Source: Massilia atriviolacea
GTDB lineage: Bacteria; Pseudomonadota; Gammaproteobacteria; Burkholderiales; Burkholderiaceae_D
Reading direction: 5' to 3'
NCBI RefSeq assembly: GCF_003953935.1
Contig: NZ_RXLQ01000014.1
Location: forward strand, 1-64,000
DNA length: 64,000 bases
In this document: in pieces, positions 55,545 through 64,000 of the stretch
How positions within the stretch are numbered: the first letter of the stretch is position 1
Layout: each line of letters begins with the position of its first letter
Position numbers and translations under genes: made by a program
The notes under the pieces: generated by a model
The model's database searches: none
Told to the model about the DNA's origin: nothing
Seen by the model: only the letters and a program-made list of their open reading frames with translations

Positions 55545-55873
55545 TCTGCCGAGGAGCGCAGCTTGGCCGGCCGGCGCAAGACATGCTTGAGGCCTATCGC
55601 GAACGGGCGGTCGATGTTGGCGACAGCGGATATGTCGTACGCTACCGTATGACGCCGGATGCGGTGGCGATCCCGGCAGTGCGCCACCAGAAGGAAGCGC
55701 GGGGCTGACGGAATGTCGGCGGTCTCGTTGCCGGGCTGCGGTCGTTTGAAAATTCGCCGCGATGAACAAGGCCGGGTTTTGCCCGGCCCCGTTTTCAATC
55801 GCGAATCACGCCATCGCGTTTTCCTCGATTCAAAAAAATGCCTCTAGATGAAGAATGCCGAGGCGCCTCCTGT
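55545..55873 (+). pseudogene. Remnant of a RelE/ParE-family toxin and flanking non-coding DNA
   Basis: Within 55583-55708 a 41-codon frame reads LEAYRERAVDVGDSGYVVRYRM followed by AVAIPAVRHQKEARG, which is the C-terminal half of ParE-type toxins (GYVVRYR...VRHGRE pattern). A few upstream codons (AQLGRPA) also fit, but the N-terminal helices and an antitoxin gene are missing. I judge it a decayed toxin-antitoxin locus. The rest of the interval holds only a terminator. Confidence 0.55.
55770..55796 (+). terminator. Terminator downstream of the LysR gene
   Basis: GGCCGGG/CCCGGCC stem (55770-55776 and 55782-55788), loop TTTTG, then CCGTTTTC. Confidence 0.65.
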
Positions 55874-58729
55874 TCATTCCAGCCGGCTATCCTCAATCAA
55901 CAGCGGCGGGATCAGGATGGTCTCGGCCTGGTCCGCCGGCGGCGTCAGCTTGGGAAACGCGATGTCGGTGCCGTCGTCGAGCACCATCAGCGCGGTCGGC
56001 ACCCGGTAGGTCCAGGCGGCGCCTTCGGGTGCGCCTTCCATCGGCATGTTGCGGTTGACCAGCTGCACTTCGCGGTTCAGGTCGGCCAAGGCCCTGTCGG
56101 CCGGCACCACGGCGATGTCGGACACGATCCCGGTCTGCAGGTACAGCGCGGCCGCGTCCTCATACCCGCTGCGCACCGGCAGGATCACCGAGGCGAAGCC
56201 GGCGTTCAGGAAGGCCGTGAACACGCTGTCGCCCCGATGCTCGAAGCGCGAGGCCGCCCACTGCGGCGCCCCCTCGTTCCAGAAGTACGGGAAGAAGCTG
56301 TAGGTCGCCTGGTCCCATTCGAAGGCGTACTCGAAGAAGCGCACCTCGCGCGCCGCCTGCTCGAGCCGCTCGGGGGCGATGGCCGGCGCCGCGCTGCCGA
56401 TGACGATGGGCGAGGGCGGCGCGGCGTGCCCGCTGCCGCTGCGCACGATTTCCAGCACCGCCCGTTTCAGTTCGGTGCGTTCGATGGTGCGCATCTGTTC
56501 TTCGTCCAGCGCCGCGTACGGACCGTCTTCCCCGGCGCGCGCCGCCGCCAGCCGCTCGTGGTGCAGTTTCAGCTCGCTTTCGTACTTGTCCATGATGATC
56601 TGGTGGCATTCCAGCTGCCACTTCTCGACAGCCGCCTTGGTGCGGGCCCAGACCAGGTAGAAGTTGACAGTGAACTGGTCGAGCTGGCCCCAGCCGCTGG
56701 CGTTGTAGCTGACCGCGCCGCTGTTGGTGCCGATGGCCTGGGCGGCAATCGGCGTGCTGCCGGCCGGGCTGCTGGAAAACAGCCTGGTGCCGACGCTGGC
56801 GGTGATGCCGGACTGGTTGTCGACGCCGTACCAGCTCATCGACACGCCGGCCGCCGCCGCCGCGTAGCCCTGTTCCAGCGCGCGCGGCGAGTTGAACGTG
56901 CCGCTCATTGTCGTGCCGCCGCTGGCGCCGGCCGGATACGTCAGGCTGGCGTATTCGACGATGGCCGATGTCGGCGGCGGCGGCAGGGTCACGTCGAAGC
57001 GCTCGGCGATGGCCAGCCAGCTGGCGTCGCTGATCTCGGCCGGACGCAGGAGCGGCTTGAGCGGCGCCGGGCCGGCGTGGCCCCCGAAGCCTGGCTGCTG
57101 GGCCAGCAGGTGGCGGAACATGGCGGCCGGCGCCGGCACCATCACCTCGTACATGGCGCGCGCGCCGTAGGTGTAGACCTGCGCCTGGTAGACCTTGTCG
57201 ACCCAGCGGTACTGGGCGCGCACGGTGGCCGCCGGCGCGCTGTGGCGCACCACGTCGCTTTCGTAGACTTCGGCGCTGCGGGTGCGCAAGCGCTGGCGTC
57301 CGACCCGTTCGCGCACCAGGGCCACGGCGCGGTCGATGATTTCGCGCGACTGGCGCAGGTCGGCGGAGCGCGACTGGTCGCCGCCGTTCGAGTTGTTCAT
57401 GAAGGTCGAGGCCTGCGCGTTGACGGTGCCGTAGTTCGACGTCAGGTTGATGCTGGCATTGCGGTCCTGCTGCTTGCGCGCGGTCTGGAATGCCGCCTGG
57501 CCCATGTCGAAGCGGTCGAAGGCGGTTTCTTCCTGCGACACTTCGGCGTCGCCGTCGTTGTAGTTGCCTTCGCTTTCGTCGGCGCGGCTCAGGCGCGACT
57601 GGAAGTGCTCGTGCTCTTCGCCCTGCAGCACGTTGTGGATGTTGGCCAGCTCGCCTTTTTCGTAGCCCACCAGGACCTGGCGCACCACGCGCAGGTCGGC
57701 CACGCCGACCGGACGGATGCCGAACTTCATGGTCGAGATGGTGCCCGGCCTGAACAGCGGCGCTGCGGGAATCAGCGCGCCCAGTTCCGGCACCGCGGCC
57801 AGCACGGCGGCCGAGGCCGGACCGGCCGGCATGGCGGCGGCCGTGGCGACGCCGCTGGCGATGCGGCGCCGCAGTTCGTCGAGCAGCTCGAAGGTGCTCT
57901 GGGTGGCGGTGGGGACGTGGGCGTCGGCCAGTTCCTGCATCAGCTTGGCGTGATCGGCGCGGAACTGCTCGTCGATGTCGGCGGCGGGCTGGGTGCGGAA
58001 CACTTTTTGCAGGTCGGAGGGGCCGCCGCTGCCGGGCGTGCCCGGTGCGTGGGGGCCGCCGGCGCTCAGCTGGTCGAGCGCCGCCGCCAGGCGCCGTTCC
58101 AGCTGGACCAGGGTATCGATCTGCTTGAGCAGGTCGGCCAGGACCGCGTCGAAGTCCTGTCCGCCATTGTCGCCCTGGGCGGCGCTTTGCTGTTCGCGGC
58201 GCAGGCGCATCTGTTCTTCGAACGCGGCAGGCAGCTGGAGCGTGGGATTGAGCGCGGCCTGCACCGATTCGGGCGACAGCGCATCCGGGTCGCCGGCGAT
58301 CAGCTTTTGCAGCAGGGTGACCTGGCCCAGCAACTGCCGGGTGCGCTGCAGCTGGGCGCTGGTGGCCTTGCCGGAGGCGATGCCTTGCAGGTAGTACTGC
58401 CACAGCGCCATGTGCAAGGCGGGAACGTCGCCCACCACGTTCTGGGCGATCGGAAACAGGGTCTCGGCGGCCAGGGTCAGCTGGCCCTGGCGCGCCGCTT
58501 CCAGGTCGGCCGCGATGGCGTCCGGCGTGCGCTTGACCAGCGCGGCCCAGTGCGCGGCAAGGATGTCCAGCTCGGCGGTAAAGTCCAGCTCGGCGGCGGA
58601 AGCGATCCACGCGGCGACCCTGGTTTGGTCCGGCAGTTCGAGAAGTCCCGCTTGCGCCTGCGTCGGCTCGGGTGCCCTGGTGCTGGCGAAACGGAACAGT
58701 TCCTCGGCATTGGCGGTAGCTTGCGTCAT
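55874..58729 (-). CDS. Large protein of unknown function (951 residues)
   Basis: I cannot assign a known domain. No signal peptide or membrane helix is seen. The N-terminal third (1-330) is helical with a Gly/Pro-rich break near 230. A conserved-looking block at about 334-385 has FGIRPVGVADLRVVRQVL, GYEKGELANIHNVLQGE. Next is an acidic, Asn/Ser-rich stretch (about 390-470, SEGNYNDGDAEVSQEETAFDRFD, NASINLTSNYGTVNAQ), a helical part (SREIIDRAVALVRERVG), a beta-rich part (about 550-690) and a C-terminal domain with FEYAFEWDQATYSFFPYFW. The GVADL...NVLQGE block recalls huge uncharacterised proteins of myxobacteria and cyanobacteria, from memory only. GGGAG ribosome site; single-gene unit. Confidence 0.7.
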   Translation of the reverse strand: MTQATANAEELFRFASTRAPEPTQAQAGLLELPDQTRVAAWIASAAELDFTAELDILAAHWAALVKRTPDAIAADLEAARQGQLTLAAETLFPIAQNVVGDVPALHMALWQYYLQGIASGKATSAQLQRTRQLLGQVTLLQKLIAGDPDALSPESVQAALNPTLQLPAAFEEQMRLRREQQSAAQGDNGGQDFDAVLADLLKQIDTLVQLERRLAAALDQLSAGGPHAPGTPGSGGPSDLQKVFRTQPAADIDEQFRADHAKLMQELADAHVPTATQSTFELLDELRRRIASGVATAAAMPAGPASAAVLAAVPELGALIPAAPLFRPGTISTMKFGIRPVGVADLRVVRQVLVGYEKGELANIHNVLQGEEHEHFQSRLSRADESEGNYNDGDAEVSQEETAFDRFDMGQAAFQTARKQQDRNASINLTSNYGTVNAQASTFMNNSNGGDQSRSADLRQSREIIDRAVALVRERVGRQRLRTRSAEVYESDVVRHSAPAATVRAQYRWVDKVYQAQVYTYGARAMYEVMVPAPAAMFRHLLAQQPGFGGHAGPAPLKPLLRPAEISDASWLAIAERFDVTLPPPPTSAIVEYASLTYPAGASGGTTMSGTFNSPRALEQGYAAAAAGVSMSWYGVDNQSGITASVGTRLFSSSPAGSTPIAAQAIGTNSGAVSYNASGWGQLDQFTVNFYLVWARTKAAVEKWQLECHQIIMDKYESELKLHHERLAAARAGEDGPYAALDEEQMRTIERTELKRAVLEIVRSGSGHAAPPSPIVIGSAAPAIAPERLEQAAREVRFFEYAFEWDQATYSFFPYFWNEGAPQWAASRFEHRGDSVFTAFLNAGFASVILPVRSGYEDAAALYLQTGIVSDIAVVPADRALADLNREVQLVNRNMPMEGAPEGAAWTYRVPTALMVLDDGTDIAFPKLTPPADQAETILIPPLLIEDSRLE

Positions 58730-58804
58730 GATATCTCCCGGTGATGAAGGTGGAGGTTCATCATGGTCCGGGATGGCGCGCCGGGGTTCCGCCTGCGTCA
58801 GTGT

Positions 58805-58836
58805 AAAAACCGACCTGCCTCAACTCCGGGGCAGGT
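58805..58836 (-). terminator. Terminator of the VOC/FemAB unit
   Basis: On the minus strand ACCTGCC/GGCAGGT stem (58836-58830 with 58819-58813) and CGGTTTTT after it, 24 bases beyond the VOC stop. Confidence 0.75.
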
Positions 58837-58859
58837 TGCTGTGACAGTCAGAAATTGAT

Positions 58860-59243
58860 TTACTCGTGGCAGCAGACGCACAGCTTGTTGCCATCCGGAT
58901 CGCGGAAGTAGGCGCCGTAGTAGCCGGCGTGATATTCCGGCCGCAGGCCGGGCGCGCCTTCGCACACGCCGCCGTGGGCCAGGGCCGCGCCGTGGGCGCT
59001 GTCGACCGCGGCGCGCGAGGGCGCCAGCAGGGCCGTCATCTGGCCGTTGCCGGCGGCGTGCGCGCCGTCGAACGGGGCGCCGATCAGGAACAGCGGGCGA
59101 GGGTGGGCCGGCTGCATCCAGCCGGCCCATGGCCGCGAGGGATCGCTGAACTTGAGCGCCAGGCCCAGCTGCGGCATCAGGGCCGAGTAGAAGTCGAGCG
59201 CGCGCGCAAAGTCGGCGACGCCAATGAATACGTGGGAGATCAT
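58860..59243 (-). CDS. VOC (glyoxalase/bleomycin-resistance) family protein
   Basis: 127 residues, one vicinal-oxygen-chelate module pair: HVFIGVADFARALDFYSALMPQLG and the C-terminal YYGAYFRDPDGNKLCVCCHE with possible metal ligands His4 and Glu127. The family includes lyases, dioxygenases and resistance proteins; the reaction is not assignable. Its start overlaps the upstream gene stop by four bases (ATGA). Confidence 0.85.
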   Translation of the reverse strand: MISHVFIGVADFARALDFYSALMPQLGLALKFSDPSRPWAGWMQPAHPRPLFLIGAPFDGAHAAGNGQMTALLAPSRAAVDSAHGAALAHGGVCEGAPGLRPEYHAGYYGAYFRDPDGNKLCVCCHE

Positions 59244-60379
59244 GCGGGGTCCTTGAAGGGGTTACGGTCGTTCAGTTCATCGATGTACTCGTCGATGCCG
59301 CCTTTCTCGCGCTCCAGGAAGTGCTCGATGGCGTCCGAGAAGGCGGGGTGCGCCAGCCAGTGCGCCGACCAGGTGCGGGTCGGCAGGAAGCCGCGCGCCA
59401 TCTTGTGCTCGCCCTGGGCGCCGCCTTCGAACACGCCGATCTTTTGCTCGATGCAGAATTCGAGCGGCTGGTAGTAGGCTGTTTCGAAGTGCAGGCAGGG
59501 CACGTGTTCGAGCTCGCCCCAGTAGCGGCCGAACAGGGTATCGGCGCTGTGGATCACGAGCGAGGCGGCGATCGGCCGGCCTTCGCGTTCGGCGATCACC
59601 AGCAGGATATTGTCCGGCATGGCGCGTCCGATGCGCTGGAAAAAATCCAGGTTCAGGTAGGGCGATGAGCGGTGCGCCTGGTAGGTGCGCTGGTAGCAGC
59701 GGTTGAACAGGCGCCAGTCGGCGTCCGTCGCATCGGCGCCGCGCACGCGCCGCATCGTCACGCCGGCCTCGCGCACCTTGCGCCGCTCGGCGCGGATGTT
59801 CTTGCGCTTCTTTTGCTCCAGGGTGGCGAGGAAGTCGTCGAAATCGCGGTAGCCGGCGTTCAGCCAGTGGAACTGCACGCCGCTGCGCAGCATGAAGCCG
59901 GCTTTTTCCAGCAGCTCGACCTGGTCTTCCGGCGGATACAGGATGTGGGTCGAGGAGACGTCGGACGCCTTCTGGGTCGATACCAGCGCCCCCAGCAGCG
60001 CGCCCCTGGCGTCGGCGTCGCGCGCCAGCAGGCGCGGGCCGCTCACCGGCGTGAACGGAATCGCCGACAGCAGCTTGGGATAATAATCGACGCCGTTGCG
60101 CTGGTAGGCGTCGGCCCAGGCCCAGTCGAACACGTACTCGCCGTAGGAATGCATCTTGACGTACAGCGGCATGGCGGCGACCAGGGCCTCGCCCTCGTAC
60201 AGGACCAGGAACTGCGGCTGCCAGCCGGTATCGACGCAGGCGCTGCCCGATTCGTGCAGGGCGTCGAGGAAGGCGAACGACAGAAACGGATTGGCCGCCG
60301 GCTGCGAGGACGCCAGCGCGTCCCAGGCGGCTTGGCCGATCTCGGAAAGAGAAGATACGATATGCGTGCGATAATTCAT
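59240..60379 (-). CDS. FemAB/GNAT-like protein (DUF482 family)
   Basis: 379 residues resembling the 'peptidogalycan biosynthesis' family (COG3146): [58 protein letters not shown] near residue 70, and [36 protein letters not shown]. These motifs are highly conserved and contain the GNAT fold repeated. The biochemical activity is unproven; an acyl or aminoacyl transfer is inferred from the fold. ATG 60379 is chosen for homology; the frame extends to 60442. Confidence 0.86.
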   Translation of the reverse strand: MNYRTHIVSSLSEIGQAAWDALASSQPAANPFLSFAFLDALHESGSACVDTGWQPQFLVLYEGEALVAAMPLYVKMHSYGEYVFDWAWADAYQRNGVDYYPKLLSAIPFTPVSGPRLLARDADARGALLGALVSTQKASDVSSTHILYPPEDQVELLEKAGFMLRSGVQFHWLNAGYRDFDDFLATLEQKKRKNIRAERRKVREAGVTMRRVRGADATDADWRLFNRCYQRTYQAHRSSPYLNLDFFQRIGRAMPDNILLVIAEREGRPIAASLVIHSADTLFGRYWGELEHVPCLHFETAYYQPLEFCIEQKIGVFEGGAQGEHKMARGFLPTRTWSAHWLAHPAFSDAIEHFLEREKGGIDEYIDELNDRNPFKDPA

Positions 60380-60507
60380 TCTTGTCGAATCGGCTATTCC
60401 ATTATTTTGGCGGGCGACGCCGGCTGTGTCCGGGTCGGTCATTGCATTCTACGCAAAAAGACGCAAGGCGTTCGGACGCCGCGCCGCCACCCTACGAAAG
60501 ACACTGC

Positions 60508-62592
<2,085 letters not shown>

Positions 62593-62626
62593 CGCTGCCT
62601 GTGGCGCGGCCGGTCGTTTAGAATAG

Positions 62627-63013
<387 letters not shown>

Positions 63014-63092
63014 GTCTGCACGACAACTCATTTCCTGGCCGGGGTCAGGCCCCGGCTGGGCAGCCGCAGGGCTGCGCGCCGGTCCGGACGCG

Positions 63093-63710
63093 TCAGGAAC
63101 GCCCCATGCGCATGTCGAATTTCCAGGTCAGCAGGCGCAGCGCGCTGATCGTCGTGGCGCTGGTCCACAGCGCCAGGTCGGGATCGGCGCCGAATTTGCG
63201 CATCAACAGGTACATCCAGCTGCCGATAAACGCGCAGATCGCGTAAGGTTTTCCGTCGCGGAACACCATCGGTACTTCGTTACACACGATATCGCGCAGC
63301 ACGCCACCGAAAATCCCGGTAATCACGCCCATCATCGAGGCGATGAAGATCGGCATGTGCGCTTCCAGCGCCGAGGCGACCCCGGCAATCGAGAACAGTC
63401 CCAGCCCCACCGCGTCGGCCACTACGATCAGCCGTTCCGAGACGATCTGGCGCAGGGTGCGGATCAGCGGCGCGGCCATCAGCGCCAGCACGAAGATGAG
63501 AATCGCGTATTCCTGGTGCGTCACCCAGAACAGCGGGCGCCGGTCCAGCAGGATGTCGCGCAGGGTGCCGCCGCCGAACGCGGTGATGAAGGCCACGGTG
63601 AATACGCCGACCAGATCCATGCGCTTGCGCCGCGCTTCGATGAAGCCGGAGAAAGCGCCGACCAGGATCGCCATGATTTCGATGAGCGTAATGAGGGTCA
63701 TGCGGTGCAC
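63093..63710 (-). CDS. UPF0126/TRIC-type membrane protein
   Basis: 205 residues with about seven helices in two repeats (LITLIEIMAILVGAFSGFIEARRKRMDLVG and LIVVADAVGLGLFSIAGVASAL). GGGTLRDILLDRRPLFWV and GGVLRDIVCNEVPMVF are the two internal copies of the glycine motif. Related to prokaryotic TRIC cation channels and E. coli YadS/YicG. A second possible start lies three codons in. Confidence 0.88.
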   Translation of the reverse strand: MHRMTLITLIEIMAILVGAFSGFIEARRKRMDLVGVFTVAFITAFGGGTLRDILLDRRPLFWVTHQEYAILIFVLALMAAPLIRTLRQIVSERLIVVADAVGLGLFSIAGVASALEAHMPIFIASMMGVITGIFGGVLRDIVCNEVPMVFRDGKPYAICAFIGSWMYLLMRKFGADPDLALWTSATTISALRLLTWKFDMRMGRS

Positions 63711-63810
63711 TGTACTGTGGCGAATATTGCTAGCCTAACATGCGCTCGGCATGATGGACAGTGCAAGCGTTGCGCCCGCGGAAATGCCGGGCGCGAATGT
63801 GCGGAACGGG

Positions 63811-64000
63811 CTAGGTGCCGATGGCCGATTTGAGCAGGACGATCAGGGCGCCATGGCTGCGTCCGTCCACATTGGCGGCGCAGAAGGCGATGACTTCCTC
63901 CTTCTGCTCCAGCCAGCTGTGCACCATCGAACGCAGCACCGGCTCGCCGCCGGCCGAGCCGAGGCCCTTGCCATGGATGACGCACACGCAGCGCAGCTTG
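63811..64000 (-). CDS. Smr-domain protein, 3' part only
   Basis: The 63 codons up to the TAG at 63811 read CVCVIHGKGLGSAGGEPVLR and SWLEQKEEVIAFCAANVDG, the C-terminal half of a small Smr (MutS2-type) DNA-nicking/binding domain. The conserved HGKG is present. The 5' part lies outside the window. Confidence 0.85.
   Translation of the reverse strand, partial: KLRCVCVIHGKGLGSAGGEPVLRSMVHSWLEQKEEVIAFCAANVDGRSHGALIVLLKSAIGT

Noticed and set aside
55874-58729. Insecticidal Tc-toxin or Rhs component
   Set aside because: No YD/RHS repeats, no TcA/TcB motif and no neighbouring toxin genes.
55838-58744. Long plus-strand open frame (968 codons) opposite the unknown gene
   Set aside because: Composition is Gly/Arg/His/Val-rich as in other shadow frames, with no ribosome site, whereas the minus strand has one and normal protein composition.

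Overview
This is a high-GC chromosomal segment whose gene content and order fit a betaproteobacterium of the Oxalobacteraceae (Massilia/Duganella/Janthinobacterium type). The pointers are ppc divergent from hemC-hemD-hemX-hemY followed by ppa, a long acidic RpoD, PEP-CTERM and DUF4214-like proteins, and REP-like palindromes. The genus is an inference from remembered gene order, not a database match. I saw no rRNA, tRNA or CRISPR array.

Region 1 (0.3-15.9 kb) is a complete-looking catecholate siderophore locus. A tightly overlapping minus-strand operon runs entC-entE-entB-entF-SIP reductase-fepB-fepD-fepG-fepC-entA. A divergent plus-strand pair encodes a DAHP synthase, which raises precursor supply, and an MFS exporter. 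Two Fur-box-like palindromes lie on the divergent promoters. The NRPS has the C-A-PCP-TE layout of EntF, but its specificity pocket read by eye is not that for serine, so the product may not be enterobactin. No outer-membrane receptor, esterase or phosphopantetheinyl transferase is present here.

Region 2 (15.9-23.2 kb) is accessory. It holds a PilT-like ATPase, a DUF4214-like protein interrupted by an IS5-family element, a low-GC orphan toxin tail resembling the CdiA C-terminal tRNase with a zinc-ribbon-like candidate immunity protein, a degenerate XRE regulator, a secreted beta-propeller protein and a Fic/YhfG toxin-antitoxin pair.

Region 3 (23.2-30.2 kb) has two cytochrome c genes divergent from a LysR regulator, a RidA protein, a secreted lectin-FnIII-sugar dehydrogenase fusion, a DEDD exonuclease and a ProQ/FinO RNA chaperone.

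Region 4 (30.2-43.5 kb) is housekeeping: a possible small RNA, rpoD, a striking nest of 17-bp repeats around a REP pair, an orphan NarL-type sensor kinase, ppc, hemC-hemD-hemX-hemY and ppa.

Region 5 (43.5-55.9 kb) has a PEP-CTERM/metalloprotease trio. Next comes a seven-gene minus-strand operon (TonB-dependent receptor, alpha/beta hydrolase, livK-livG-livF-livH-livM) divergent from a LysR gene, with several palindromic operator candidates between them. A ParE-like remnant follows.

Region 6 (55.9-64 kb) has a 951-residue protein of unknown function, VOC and FemAB/GNAT-like proteins, glutamine-dependent NAD synthetase, a PII protein, a TRIC/UPF0126 membrane protein and the 3' end of an Smr-domain gene.
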